Shown here one piece after another: positions 51,919 through 62,106 of a DNA stretch of 64,000 bases (its first letter is position 1; each line of letters begins with the position of its first letter). The stretch is from Chryseosolibacter sp049791675 (lineage in GTDB: Bacteria > Bacteroidota > Bacteroidia > Cytophagales > Cyclobacteriaceae): NCBI GenBank assembly GCA_049791675.1, contig JBARAD010000354.1:1-64000 (forward strand). The letters are read 5' to 3'. A program made the translations under genes and the position numbers. Below the pieces are notes generated by a model. That model was given only the letters and a program-made list of their open reading frames with translations. It was not told where the DNA came from and searched no databases.

Positions 51919-54048
51919 ATGAATCATTTTTTTAAAGTCCTGCTTTTATTCTTACTCCTGACGGGAATATCCTGCAAAGAACAGCGATATCCAGATGCCC
52001 TTACTCCGGAAAAAGCGCTTGAAAGTTTCCAGCTGCGCGATGGTTTTAAAATTGAATTATTTGCGTCCGAGCCACAGGTAATGGATCCTGTTGAGATGGT
52101 CTTCGACGAGCAGGGAAATGCTTTTGTAACGGAAATGCCTGACTATCCATTCATGCCTGAGGGCGGCAGAGGTTTGGGAAGAGTGCGACTGTTACAAGAT
52201 ACCGATGGCGACGGCAAGATCGACAAGTCAGTCATCTTTGCTGACTCCATCCTGGAAGTCACCAGTATGCTGCCATGGAAAGGCGGTCTCATTGTGACGG
52301 CCGCACCACACATCATGTATCTGAAAGATACCGATGGGGATTTGCGTGCGGATGAGAAGGAAATTCTCTTCACCGGATTCTTTGAGAACAATTCCGAAGC
52401 GCAGATCACCAGCCTCCGGTTTGGTGTGGACAACTGGATCTACGCCGCGAACAACGGTCAGGCTGGTACTGTTAAATTTACCAGAAGGCCGGACGCAGCG
52501 CCACTGTCAATGAGCGGATCAGATTTCCGGTTCCGTCTTGACCGCAATGAATTTGAGCGCGAAAGCGGGGGAGCCCAGTTCGGGTTGACAATGGATGACT
52601 GGGGACACCGGTTCATTACCCAGAATACGCTCCATATCCGGCAGGTAGTCATTCCCGGCAGGTATCTGTACCGTCATCCCCACCTGTCCTTAACCAATGC
52701 CATGGTAAATGTTTCAGACCACGAACTTGAAATGTTTCAGCAAACACCGCCGCCTTACTGGCGCGCTGAGCGCACGCGGCGGCGCAATGAACAATACAAA
52801 GAGCAAAACCTTGACAGGGTCGAATATGCGGAGGATAAATTCACCGGATGTTCCGGCGGCACGGTCTATGACGGAGACGCTTTCCCTTCCGGATTTTATG
52901 GTAACGTATTCACCGGCGAAGTAGCCGGCAACCTCGTTCACCGGGATGTGCTTGTTCCGTCGGAAGACAGGCCCGTGATGGTTGCAAGCAGGGCGGAAGG
53001 TGAGAAAGACAGGGAATTCCTGTCCACAAAAGACTCCTGGTTTCGTCCCTCAGGCTTCGCGGTGGGCCCCGATGGCGCACTCTACGTGGTTGATATGTAC
53101 CGTCAACACATTGAGACGCCAATCTCGATCCCTCAGGATCTTCAGGAAGATATGGACTTCATGGCCGGAAGCGATATGGGTAGAATCTACAGGATCGTGC
53201 CGGCGGATGCTCCTGCGGCAAAGAAGGCTGTACCGAACCTTCGGGAAATGTCCTCCGCTGAGCTGGTAAATCTGCTGACGCATGCCAACAGATGGTGGCG
53301 TCTCCAAGCCCAGAGAATGTTGCTGGAACGTCAGGATAATTCAGTTGTTCCTGCCGCCAAAGAGATGTTTTCTACGCATGAAGATGCGCGGGTGAGGCTT
53401 CATGCGCTGTACGTGCTCGAAGGTTTGAATGCCCTCGATGCCTCGCTGGTGGAAAAGGCAATGTCCGATGCTCATCCCGGTGTAAGAAAGCATGGATTGG
53501 TCCTTTCCGAAAGATATTCCGGGTTGTTGCCGAAGGTTCTCAGCATGATGGAGGATTCATCCGTCCACGTCGTGCTCCAGGCAACGCTCAGCAGCGGCGC
53601 ATCGACCGATCAGAAAACCATCGAGGCGCTTGCCAGGATATTGGCGCGCCATGGTAATGAACCTTTGTTCCGCACCGCGGCATTGAGTTCGCAAGCTGGC
53701 CCCACGGTTGTCCTCCTCGAGCAGCTTATCGGCAAGCATGCTTTCTTTCAGCAAGCCGAACCCTGGAAAGAAGCTTTTCTTTCCGAGCTATCTTATTCCA
53801 TCGGTTCTGCCAATGACCAGAAACAAATCAATGCGCTGCTGAAAATTCTGAGCGGAGCCTCCATGGAAAAAGAATCGGCCTGGCAGGTTGCGGGCGTCAA
53901 TGGCCTGAAGAAAGGCCTGCAAAAATCATTGGCCAATGATGCCGACGGAAAAAAAACACTGGAAAGTATTCAGACAAGCAATGCCGGTGAGGTGAAGGAC
54001 GCGCTGCAAAGACTAAAAACATTAAATGAGAAGAGAAGTAGTATATAG
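51919..54048 (+). CDS. Membrane-bound dehydrogenase-domain beta-propeller/HEAT-repeat lipoprotein
   Basis: 709 residues. Lipoprotein signal LLTGISC. The beta-propeller (about 35-450) is of the membrane-bound dehydrogenase type (DGFKIELFASEPQVMDPVEM, DTDGDGKIDKSV, RFGVDNWIYAANNGQ, GFAVGPDGALYVVDMYRQHIE). HEAT repeats follow (about 465-700: NLLTHANRWWRLQAQRML, ARVRLHALYVLEGL, GVRKHGLVLSERY). Related planctomycete and Bacteroidota proteins usually end in a CxxCH heme domain; none exists here. The HiPIP gene starts 2 bases after its stop, so electron transfer may be delegated to that separate protein. Confidence 0.85.
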   Translation: MNHFFKVLLLFLLLTGISCKEQRYPDALTPEKALESFQLRDGFKIELFASEPQVMDPVEMVFDEQGNAFVTEMPDYPFMPEGGRGLGRVRLLQDTDGDGKIDKSVIFADSILEVTSMLPWKGGLIVTAAPHIMYLKDTDGDLRADEKEILFTGFFENNSEAQITSLRFGVDNWIYAANNGQAGTVKFTRRPDAAPLSMSGSDFRFRLDRNEFERESGGAQFGLTMDDWGHRFITQNTLHIRQVVIPGRYLYRHPHLSLTNAMVNVSDHELEMFQQTPPPYWRAERTRRRNEQYKEQNLDRVEYAEDKFTGCSGGTVYDGDAFPSGFYGNVFTGEVAGNLVHRDVLVPSEDRPVMVASRAEGEKDREFLSTKDSWFRPSGFAVGPDGALYVVDMYRQHIETPISIPQDLQEDMDFMAGSDMGRIYRIVPADAPAAKKAVPNLREMSSAELVNLLTHANRWWRLQAQRMLLERQDNSVVPAAKEMFSTHEDARVRLHALYVLEGLNALDASLVEKAMSDAHPGVRKHGLVLSERYSGLLPKVLSMMEDSSVHVVLQATLSSGASTDQKTIEALARILARHGNEPLFRTAALSSQAGPTVVLLEQLIGKHAFFQQAEPWKEAFLSELSYSIGSANDQKQINALLKILSGASMEKESAWQVAGVNGLKKGLQKSLANDADGKKTLESIQTSNAGEVKDALQRLKTLNEKRSSI

Positions 54049-54050
54049 AC

Positions 54051-54422
54051 ATGAAAAATGAAATGAAGGAATCAGTTTCGAGGAGAAAATTTTTTCTGAC
54101 ACTGGCCGGTAGTGCAGGAGCTTTATTTACAGCGGTTCTTGTCTTCGGAAGATGTGGTCAGCCGAAGGCGGAAGGAAACAGTAATGCTGCACAGGCGTCC
54201 CCCGCGGATCCTTGTAGTGACCTGTCAGGTGTTCCGGAAAATGACATTGAACTTCGCAAGAAATTCGCGTATGTAACGCAGTCACCCATTGCAGACAATC
54301 AGTGTAACAATTGTAATCTCTACCTTCCTCCGAAGGAAGGCAGCGCCTGCGGCGGGTGCATGTTATTCAAAGGTCCGGTGTATCCATCGGCATATTGTAC
54401 GTATTGGGCGCCTAAGGTTTAG
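54051..54422 (+). CDS. High-potential iron-sulfur protein (HiPIP)
   Basis: 123 residues. Tat signal SRRKFFLTLAGSAG, as expected because HiPIPs carry a prefolded 4Fe-4S cluster. Cluster ligands C85 and C88 (CNNC), C103 (CGGC) and C116 (YCTYW) give spacings of 2, 14 and 12, close to the classical 2, 14, 13. The aromatic residues near the end (YPSAYCTYWAP) fit the hydrophobic cluster pocket. It is an electron carrier, here tightly coupled to the dehydrogenase-like propeller. An extra Cys35 at the end of the signal might be lipidated, but the -1 Arg is against it. Confidence 0.92.
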   Translation: MKNEMKESVSRRKFFLTLAGSAGALFTAVLVFGRCGQPKAEGNSNAAQASPADPCSDLSGVPENDIELRKKFAYVTQSPIADNQCNNCNLYLPPKEGSACGGCMLFKGPVYPSAYCTYWAPKV

Positions 54423-54599
54423 TATGAAGGGAAGGAATGTACGAGGAACTCTAATTGTTGCCTATGAGAAAATGATCCGGCGTCTCTAAAAAAGAATCGG
54501 AAACTGTTGGCGCAGTCTCCGACCTTTCACCAGGATGTTCTCCAGGAGGACACATGGCTTAGTAATAAAATGTAGTCCACTTTATTAACTTTCAAATTT

Positions 54600-57500
54600 A
54601 TGAAAAAAAGTTTACTGAAAGACCTGCGTATCCACCGCAGCAAGTTCAGTGTTTTGTCGCTTCAGCCTTTAGCAATGCTCCTGGCGATGTCCGTTGGTGC
54701 ATCCGACCTGCAGGCAGCGAATGAAGAACGGGGAAAACATACTTCCCTGCGTTTCGAAAACACACTCATTAACCCGAAAAACAACGCGGATATCACGATC
54801 ACCGGTACGATCACCTCCGCATCAGGAGAATCCATGCCTGGCGTGAATATCCTTGAAAAGGGCACCACCAATGGTACAACCACCGATACGCAGGGACGGT
54901 ACAGCCTAAGCGTATCAAACGATGATGCCGTCCTGGTCTTTTCCTTTATCGGATACATGACACAGGAAGTTGCCGTCAGCGGAAGATCGGTGATTGATAT
55001 TTCCCTGGCAGAAGATGTAACGAACCTGGAAGAAGTCGTTGTGATCGGTTATGGCGAGCAGAAGAAAAGTGATCTGACAGGATCCGTTGTGCGGATCTCC
55101 ATGGACGACAAAGCCACCCAGGCCAACGTGAACCTTTTCCAGGCGCTCGTAGGTTCTGCCGCTGGCGTGAACCTTGAAAGCAGGGGAGGCGCCTCCAGCG
55201 AGCCAGACTTGTCGATCAGAGGCCAAACTTCATTGTCGGCATCAGACAAGCCATTGATTGTCATCGATGGCATCATTTACAATGGCTCCATATCCAGCAT
55301 CAATGTGAATGATGTCGAGTCCGTCGACATCCTGAAAGATGCAAGCGCTGCTGCAGTCTACGGGTCAAGGTCTGCGAACGGGGTGCTGCTGATCACTACC
55401 AAAAGAGGGAAGTCATCGAAGCCTGTTGTGTCCTTTGACATGTATAAGGGCTTTCAGGACATGACCAACAACCCCATGCGCGTCATGAACTCCGATGAAT
55501 TTGCGATCAGGCTGCTCGACTGGGATCATCAGGAGGACGTTTACAACTGGTACAAGACCAATCCATCAAGTGCCGTGGGAAGGCCTGCCAGGCCTGACAT
55601 TACAGACAGGGCAACGGTAGCTTCTTACCTGAAAACGTACGAGGAACAGCAGAACTATCTCGCGGGAAATGAGATCGACTGGGTCGATGAGGTGCTGCAG
55701 GTTGCGCCGATGCAGAGTTACAACCTGGGACTTCAGGGAAAGTCAGATAAGGTTTCGTATTTCTTGTCCGCTTCCTACACCGATGTCGAAGGGATCCAGC
55801 TGAACGACCAGTTCAAGCGCCTTACTGTTCGCAATAACCTGGAAAGTGAAGTGAACAAATGGCTCACGCTCGGGCTCAATGCATCTTACTCGCATACAGA
55901 CAATTCAGGCATTCCTGCAAATCTGAACGCTGCCAGGCTGGCCAGCCCGCTCGTGGACAACAAGATCGGTTCGCCAAACTATGACATCTATCTCGGCGGA
56001 GAACTTTTTCAGCCTTACCCGCTCGCCAATTTATTCATAGAGGACTCGGATATCGGAAATGAATTATTCGCCGTCGGAAGGGCAAAGATCACTGTGCCTG
56101 GGGTGAAAGGTTTGAAATATGAACTGAACTATTCCCATATCTATACCACGGAGAACCAAAATACGTTTCACAACAGCAATACGCCACAAGGTGTTTCAAA
56201 CCGCGGCCTGGCGAGAAAGAATCCTTCGGAGTCACGAGACTGGATCGTCAATAACATCGTTACGTATTCAAAAGAGTTTGGTGATCATCAGTTGAATACG
56301 ACATTGCTGTTCAGCCGTGAAGGAAGAACGGGAAATTCATCAACCCTCACTTCCCAGGCAATAGACAATCAGGCGCTGGGCTATAATAATATGGGGCTCG
56401 GAACACTTGTGACCGTAGCATCCACCGCCTACGAGGAAAACAGTCTCTCGTACATGGCACGTGTAAATTACAGTTTCCTTTCAAAATATATGATCACGGC
56501 CACGGTGAGACGTGACGGTTTCTCCGGCTTTGCTCCCGGAAACAAATGGGCGACCTTCCCTTCCGCATCACTGGCATGGGTAGCTTCCGATGAATCGTTC
56601 CTTCAAAACTCCGGACTTTACCTCAAAGTGAGGACATCCTATGGTAAGAACGGAAACCAGGGTATCGGTCGCTATTCAAGCTTTTCCCGCATGGATACCC
56701 GCTACTATGTGTACGGCTCAACCCCGGCAATCGGCATCTATCCCCGCACCCTGGGAAACAAGGAGCTGACATGGGAAACAACATCGTCGTACAACATCGG
56801 TGCGGATTTCGGTTTCCTGCAAAACAGGATCACCGGCTCCGTTGATGCCTATGTATCAGAGACAACCGACGTACTTGTTCAACGTCAACTTCCAAGATCT
56901 TCGGGATATGTAAACGTCTGGACAAACATCGGCGGCATCGACAACAAAGGGATCGAGCTTGAATTGAAAACCGTCAACGTCGAAGGAAAACTGAGGTGGG
57001 AAAGTGGCTTTGTGTTCGGATTGAACCGCGACAAGATCAGCAAGCTCTACGGTAAGAACGATGACAAGGATATTGGAAATTCCTGGTTTGTCGGAGAGCC
57101 CATCAGCGCCATCTATGACTATGAAATGGCAGGCGGCGTTTGGTCGGAAGAGGAATTCTTCAGTGATAATATTCTGGCCGGATGGTATCCCGGACAGTTC
57201 AAGTATGTCGATCAGAATGGTGACGGCGCGATAGACCCGACCTATGACAGGAAAGTGATCGGGTACAAGGCACCCAGCTACAGATTCAGTATTAACAATA
57301 CGCTGTCATATCGGAATTTCACACTTTCCCTCCTGATCAACTCGATCCAGGGCGGCAAGGACCGTTATTTAGCCAACAATGCTGAGATGATCAACCCGTT
57401 GTACTATATGCAGCACAGGATGAACAATTCAGCTATTAATGCATACTGGAGACCGGATGCACCCACAACAAATACCACGGGAATTTATAATAACCCGTTG

Positions 57501-57773
57501 CGTCAAAGTGGTATTTATCAAAGCAGAAGCTTTGTGAGGTTGCAGGATATTTCTCTTGCATACCAACTCGGGCAGAATTTACTGGATAAACTCAAATTAC
57601 AATCATGTCAGGTTTACGTTTCCAGCAAGAATCCATACGTCTGGACAAAATGGCAAGGATGGGATCCGGAGACTGGTGGCAGAGTGACGCCGGAAGGAGG
57701 CGTGCTTGACGCTAATGTGAATGATGTTCCTCTGATGAGAAATATCATTATGGGCCTGAGGGTTAGTTTTTAA
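54600..57773 (+). CDS. SusC/RagA-family TonB-dependent transporter (second)
   Basis: 1057 residues. A long N-terminal signal region (MKKSLLKDLRIHRSK...) is followed by a carboxypeptidase-regulatory-like domain (TITGTITSASGESMPGVNI), the motif NLEEVVVIGYGEQKKSD, a plug (PLIVIDGIIYNGS, DVESVDILKDASAAAVYGSRS) and the barrel, ending GLRVSF. No STN domain. It imports a second substrate or a different part of the same one. Divergent from the first SusC over most of the barrel, so probably not a recent duplicate. Confidence 0.96.
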   Translation: MKKSLLKDLRIHRSKFSVLSLQPLAMLLAMSVGASDLQAANEERGKHTSLRFENTLINPKNNADITITGTITSASGESMPGVNILEKGTTNGTTTDTQGRYSLSVSNDDAVLVFSFIGYMTQEVAVSGRSVIDISLAEDVTNLEEVVVIGYGEQKKSDLTGSVVRISMDDKATQANVNLFQALVGSAAGVNLESRGGASSEPDLSIRGQTSLSASDKPLIVIDGIIYNGSISSINVNDVESVDILKDASAAAVYGSRSANGVLLITTKRGKSSKPVVSFDMYKGFQDMTNNPMRVMNSDEFAIRLLDWDHQEDVYNWYKTNPSSAVGRPARPDITDRATVASYLKTYEEQQNYLAGNEIDWVDEVLQVAPMQSYNLGLQGKSDKVSYFLSASYTDVEGIQLNDQFKRLTVRNNLESEVNKWLTLGLNASYSHTDNSGIPANLNAARLASPLVDNKIGSPNYDIYLGGELFQPYPLANLFIEDSDIGNELFAVGRAKITVPGVKGLKYELNYSHIYTTENQNTFHNSNTPQGVSNRGLARKNPSESRDWIVNNIVTYSKEFGDHQLNTTLLFSREGRTGNSSTLTSQAIDNQALGYNNMGLGTLVTVASTAYEENSLSYMARVNYSFLSKYMITATVRRDGFSGFAPGNKWATFPSASLAWVASDESFLQNSGLYLKVRTSYGKNGNQGIGRYSSFSRMDTRYYVYGSTPAIGIYPRTLGNKELTWETTSSYNIGADFGFLQNRITGSVDAYVSETTDVLVQRQLPRSSGYVNVWTNIGGIDNKGIELELKTVNVEGKLRWESGFVFGLNRDKISKLYGKNDDKDIGNSWFVGEPISAIYDYEMAGGVWSEEEFFSDNILAGWYPGQFKYVDQNGDGAIDPTYDRKVIGYKAPSYRFSINNTLSYRNFTLSLLINSIQGGKDRYLANNAEMINPLYYMQHRMNNSAINAYWRPDAPTTNTTGIYNNPLRQSGIYQSRSFVRLQDISLAYQLGQNLLDKLKLQSCQVYVSSKNPYVWTKWQGWDPETGGRVTPEGGVLDANVNDVPLMRNIIMGLRVSF

Positions 57774-57782
57774 TTTGTTGAT

Positions 57783-59519
57783 ATGAATTACGAAGCAATG
57801 GAAAAAAATATATATACACTGCGCAAACGGTATTTTACCGTTTCAGTTATTCTGCTCTTTATTTTCTCCGCATGCAATGACAGCATTCTGGAGGAGAAGC
57901 CGATGGATTTCTTATCACCTGACAACGCCTATCTTTCGGAAGCGGGCGCTCAGCAGGGGATCACTGCACTTCATGACCGGGTTCGTTCCGCATACTATAG
58001 TTTCGGCGAGTTTGGTGTCATGAACTGGGCAACGCACGGATCTGATCTCGGTTATAATGGCGAAGTGCCTACCGCGGGAAGCGGGTATCTGAATTCGTAT
58101 GATGACATGACTCCGGTCTGGAGGAACGTGGTGGATACCTGGAATGCAGGCTATCAGATTATTCAATGGGCAAACGTGCTGATTGATAAGGTTGAGCAGG
58201 GTGATCCATCCAAGTTCCAGAACGGCGAGGAGGGTAAGAACCTGTACATCGCAGAAGCGAAATTCTTCCGGGCGTTTGCCTACCGCTATCTTGTTTCCAC
58301 GTATGGAGACATCCCACTCGTGACAGAACCCATCACGTCAGCAAAGGCGGATTTTGTCCGGAATCCCATCGCAGAGGTTCATGCCCTCATGGTAGAGGAC
58401 CTGCAGTTTGCAGCGACGTGGTTACCGGATCCGGGTCTTGAATCAGCTCCCGGCCGGATCACGAAAGGTCCCGCATGGCATTACCTCGCCGAAACATATC
58501 TTGAACAGGGCAAAGCCGACCTCGCAGCTGAGGCAGCAACGCATGTCGTGAATGATTACAAATACGCGCTGATGACGAGTCGCTTCGGCACCCGTCTCGC
58601 CAAGGACATTTTTGGATCAGGCGATGTATTTTATGACCTGTTTGGATTCCAGAACCACAATCTCGCCACCAACACGGAGGCAATGTGGGTGGTCCAGGCT
58701 GAACCCAACCTTGACAACGGCGGCGGGCAGATCGCCAGCGCGTACATCTTCGGCCCGCGTTACTTCGATATCGGTCTTACTCCTGATGGCCACAAAGCCA
58801 TACTGGGTACGTTGTACAACGGGGTGCATACAGGATACTATGATACGCTCAGCCGCCCTACGGCAAATTGCAGGGGAACCAGCCACGTTTACTACGGCAT
58901 CTGGGCAAGTGATTGGAACAATGACATCCGCAATGCGAAACATAATATCAAGCGCGATTTCTACTATGACAATCCGGCTTCGGCTTATCATAAGCAAAAG
59001 ATCGATTTCAGTCTTTACAATCCACCGCGCGCGAATCCTTTGCTGGACAGCACCAAGATCCTCTTTCCGGTGCATATGAAATTCCACGATCCTCTGAATT
59101 ATTTCCTGCAACCTAACCGGGCTGGCGGAGGAATTACGCATAAGGACTGGTATGGCCTTCGCTTTGCCGAAACGTTGCTGTTGCGCGCGGAAGCCTATCT
59201 CGCAATGGGGAAGGCTGATCTCGCTGCCGCAGATATCAACGCGATCAGAAACCGCGCCAGCGCCACGCCCGTGGATGTCGCCGACGTAGATATTGATTAC
59301 ATCCTGGATGAACGCGCGCGGGAATTGTATGGTGAAGAGTGGAGACTCATCATCTTGCGCAGAACGGGCAAGCTGATCGAAAGGGTGCAGAAGTACAATG
59401 ATAATCCCATGTGTCCTGGAGCGTTTATCAAACCGCATAACGTACGGTGGCCGATCCCGCAGACACAGATTGATCTGAATGTGGGCGCCCCCATGGCGCA
59501 GAATACGGGGTATAATTAA
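57783..59519 (+). CDS. SusD/RagB-family substrate-binding lipoprotein (second)
   Basis: 578 residues from the ATG at 57783; the ATG at 57798 (MEKNIYTLRKR) is equally possible. Lipobox region FIFSAC, then NDSILEEKPMDFLSPDNAYL. Family helices: AEAKFFRAFAYRYLVSTYGDIPLVTEP (parts AEAKFFRAFAYRYL and YGDIPLVTEP), LAETYLEQGKADLA and LLLRAEAYLAMGKADLAAADINAIR (part LLLRAEAYLAMGKADLA). The end YILDERARELYGEEWR and RWPIPQTQI are typical. Longer than the first SusD. It lies 9 bases after susC, forming a pair. Confidence 0.95.
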   Translation: MNYEAMEKNIYTLRKRYFTVSVILLFIFSACNDSILEEKPMDFLSPDNAYLSEAGAQQGITALHDRVRSAYYSFGEFGVMNWATHGSDLGYNGEVPTAGSGYLNSYDDMTPVWRNVVDTWNAGYQIIQWANVLIDKVEQGDPSKFQNGEEGKNLYIAEAKFFRAFAYRYLVSTYGDIPLVTEPITSAKADFVRNPIAEVHALMVEDLQFAATWLPDPGLESAPGRITKGPAWHYLAETYLEQGKADLAAEAATHVVNDYKYALMTSRFGTRLAKDIFGSGDVFYDLFGFQNHNLATNTEAMWVVQAEPNLDNGGGQIASAYIFGPRYFDIGLTPDGHKAILGTLYNGVHTGYYDTLSRPTANCRGTSHVYYGIWASDWNNDIRNAKHNIKRDFYYDNPASAYHKQKIDFSLYNPPRANPLLDSTKILFPVHMKFHDPLNYFLQPNRAGGGITHKDWYGLRFAETLLLRAEAYLAMGKADLAAADINAIRNRASATPVDVADVDIDYILDERARELYGEEWRLIILRRTGKLIERVQKYNDNPMCPGAFIKPHNVRWPIPQTQIDLNVGAPMAQNTGYN

Positions 59520-59536
59520 ACAAAAGTGTATCTCAT

Positions 59537-59602
59537 GCAGGGGCCCTGAAACTGTTGCCATCCATGATGGCAGCAGCGTGTTCAAGGGCCCCTGCTATTT
59601 GA
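59537..59602 (+). terminator. Long imperfect hairpin ending the second susCD operon
   Basis: Outer arms gcaggggccctgaa (59537-59550) and ttcaagggcccctgc (59581-59595) pair with one bulge. Inner arms ctgttgccat and atggcagcag pair at nine of ten positions. The structure is followed by tattt. Confidence 0.75.
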
Positions 59603-59660
59603 TAATCCACCTGAGATCGAAAAAGGTGTGTCTGCATTACATTCAGGAAAAACTACACAC

Positions 59661-61073
59661 ATGAAAAAAAATTGTCTTCGCCGTCTGAAGCTATGCATTG
59701 CGCTCGCACTGGTTGTGGGCGCGCTGACACCTGGATTCGGAAACGATATTCAAGTAAAAAACGACTCCGGCCTGCGGGTGGCAACCTTTGATATCGATGC
59801 CACGCCGCCCATAGGTTCTCACATGGGGTATCAGCCCGTTTCCAACGTATGGGATATGGGCTTGCGCGCGCGCGGGATCGTGCTGCTCGGCGCCGGCAAA
59901 CCGATCGTCCTGTGTGCGCTCGACTGGCTGTGCATTTCAAATGAGAGTCACGATGCATTCAAAGTTGCCCTGGCAGAGGCCGCAGGAACATCCGTTGAAC
60001 GCGTTTCCGTCCATACCCTCCACCAGCACGATGCGCCCCGGAGCGACTTCAACACGGAGCGCATCCTTAATAACGCGGGCCTTGAACCGGTCAATTTTGA
60101 TGGAGCCTTTACGCGCGAAGTGATCCGTCAGCTGGCCACAGCGGTTCATGCTGCAACGGCCGACGCCCAATCGATTACGCATATCGGGCTTGGTGAAGCC
60201 GAAGTCTTCAAGGTTGCTTCCAACAGGCGCATACTGGGTGCGGATGGCCGCGTTCGCGCCGGACGCATGTCTTCCGCGAAAGACCCGGCGATCCGGGCGG
60301 AACCTGAAGGCCTTATCGACCCGATGGTGTCTTTGATCAGTTTCTGGAACAATGAGAAGCCCGTTGCCGTGCTCAGCTATTATGCCACCCATCCGCAGAG
60401 CTACTATATGACCGGGATTCCCAACCCTGATTTCCCGGGAATCGCCCGCTTCCAGCGCCAGCTCGCAGTGCCCGAGGCGCTTCATGTGCACTTCACTGGC
60501 GCCGCCGGAAATATTGCCGCCGGAAAATACAACGACGGCTCGAAAGAGAACCGGGGCATCCTGGCCGAACGCCTCGCCGACGGAATGAAAAGAGCCTGGG
60601 AGTCAACAAAACGCGAACCGCTGAACGCCAAAGAGGTCAGCTGGCAAGTGGAATCCGTGACCCTTCCCACGATCAAGGACCTTCAACCATTGCTGAAAGA
60701 CCTGGACGCCAAAAAGAAAGACACTACTTTCCTGTTAGCCAAACCGTGGCACAAGAATGCGACGCAGCTGGCCTGGCTGGAGCGTACACGGCAGGGGAAG
60801 AAACTCGAAGTTTCCTGCCTGTCGGTCGGCAACGCCCGGATCCTGCATCTGCCGGGAGAGCTGTTCGTTGAATATCAGCTCGCCGCCAAAGCAATGCTGC
60901 CCGGAAGTTTTGTGACCCTGGCAGCGTATACCGATTGCGGACCCGGCTACATCGGCACGGCCATCGCCTACGACCAGGGAGGCTATGAGATCACGGTTTC
61001 AAATGTGGGCCCTGATTCAGAACGCATCCTGATGCAAGCAATCCGAAAACTATTACAGGTTCAAGAGAAATAG
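59661..61073 (+). CDS. Exported neutral/alkaline-ceramidase-like hydrolase
   Basis: 470 residues from the ATG at 59661 (signal MKKNCLRRLKLCIALALVVGAL, ending FG-ND). The frame is open upstream to 59628. FDIDATPPIGSHMGYQ, RARGIVLLGAGKPIVLC and HTLHQHDAPRSDFN match the N-terminal domain of neutral ceramidases, where the His pair binds zinc; the classical HTHSGP is altered to HQHDAP. YYATHPQSYYM gives a further His, and TGAAGNIAAGKYND fits the loop before the active site. The family hydrolyses amides or esters of many compounds. In this context a non-sphingolipid substrate is more likely. Confidence 0.83.
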   Translation: MKKNCLRRLKLCIALALVVGALTPGFGNDIQVKNDSGLRVATFDIDATPPIGSHMGYQPVSNVWDMGLRARGIVLLGAGKPIVLCALDWLCISNESHDAFKVALAEAAGTSVERVSVHTLHQHDAPRSDFNTERILNNAGLEPVNFDGAFTREVIRQLATAVHAATADAQSITHIGLGEAEVFKVASNRRILGADGRVRAGRMSSAKDPAIRAEPEGLIDPMVSLISFWNNEKPVAVLSYYATHPQSYYMTGIPNPDFPGIARFQRQLAVPEALHVHFTGAAGNIAAGKYNDGSKENRGILAERLADGMKRAWESTKREPLNAKEVSWQVESVTLPTIKDLQPLLKDLDAKKKDTTFLLAKPWHKNATQLAWLERTRQGKKLEVSCLSVGNARILHLPGELFVEYQLAAKAMLPGSFVTLAAYTDCGPGYIGTAIAYDQGGYEITVSNVGPDSERILMQAIRKLLQVQEK

Positions 61074-61110
61074 CGATCCCGAATTCTGGTCGCGTAAAGA
61101 TCTTTGTGCA

Positions 61111-62106
61111 ATGAAAAATTATTTTCCCGTTCTCTTCTTTCTTTCATTTTTTTACTGTCCTTCCTTCGCGCAAAGTGAAAACCCGCGTTGGATTCAGGAG
61201 ACGGATAGCGCTGCGTGGCAACCGCGCGATTCCCAGGGAGAAGTGGTGTATCAGGATCAGCTCTGGATCCTCGGAGGCTGGTTTAACTCTTACGACGCAC
61301 CGCCACGCGATGTCTGGAGTTCCAGGGATGGAAAAGCGTGGAAGCTGGTTACGGGATCAGCGCCGTGGATCCACAGCGATCTTTCCATGTCATTCGTTTT
61401 TCGCAACAAAATGTGGATGATGGGAGGGTGGTATAATGGACGCCTCGCCGGACATTCCGCCAGCAACCAGGTTTGGTCTTCGCGGAATGGGCTGAAATGG
61501 AAACGCCAGGTGAAGGAAGCTCCCTGGACAGCCCGGATCGCTGCTGCCGTTGTCGAGTTCAAAGGTAAAATATGGATGCTGGGCGGAATCGAAAATTACT
61601 ACTTCGGCGATAGCAGTAGTCTCAGGAACGATGTCTGGTATTCTTCGAACGGAAAAAACTGGAAACGTGCAACGGACGACGCTGGCTGGTCACCGCGGGC
61701 ATACCATCAGGCGGCTGTGCTGAATGGAAAAATGTATGTCTTCGGGGGCGGCAATTATGTTCCGGAATACCACGCGACAAATGACGTATGGAGTACGGAG
61801 GATGGCGTCCATTGGACAAAGGTTGGTCACGCCCCGTGGCATGAACGACTATGGTTCGCTTCCGTCGTTTACCGCGACTGCATCTGGGTGATGGGTGGGT
61901 GGTCAAACAATCCTTATAAAAACTGGCCGGACGTATGGTACTCCCGTGATGGCAAAGAATGGAAAGAATATAAAGGCAATGTTGCCTGGAAAGAACGTCA
62001 TGAGCTTTCTGCATTTGTTTTCAAGGACAAGATATGGATCGCCGGAGGCATGGTTCCGCCACTGACCAATGATGTCTGGTCATTGGAACTCCCAAAAGAC
62101 TGGTAA
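61111..62106 (+). CDS. Exported Kelch-like beta-propeller protein
   Basis: 331 residues. Signal MKNYFPVLFFLSFFYCPSFAQ. Six repeats of about 50 residues with the pattern W-I/M-L/M-GGW or GG followed by NDVWSSxDGKxWKxxTxxAPW (parts LWILGGWFN, MWMMGGWYNG, IWMLGGIENYYFGD, MYVFGGGNY, CIWVMGGWSN, IWIAGGMV; NDVWSTEDGVHW). These Kelch-type propellers bind carbohydrates or proteins; no copper-oxidase residues typical of galactose oxidase are visible. It is 37 bases downstream of the ceramidase-like gene and may assist its secretion substrate. Confidence 0.87.
   Translation: MKNYFPVLFFLSFFYCPSFAQSENPRWIQETDSAAWQPRDSQGEVVYQDQLWILGGWFNSYDAPPRDVWSSRDGKAWKLVTGSAPWIHSDLSMSFVFRNKMWMMGGWYNGRLAGHSASNQVWSSRNGLKWKRQVKEAPWTARIAAAVVEFKGKIWMLGGIENYYFGDSSSLRNDVWYSSNGKNWKRATDDAGWSPRAYHQAAVLNGKMYVFGGGNYVPEYHATNDVWSTEDGVHWTKVGHAPWHERLWFASVVYRDCIWVMGGWSNNPYKNWPDVWYSRDGKEWKEYKGNVAWKERHELSAFVFKDKIWIAGGMVPPLTNDVWSLELPKDW

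Noticed and set aside
58617..59585. Minus-strand open frame of 322 codons opposite the second susD
   Set aside because: Antisense shadow of a clear SusD gene and terminator hairpin.
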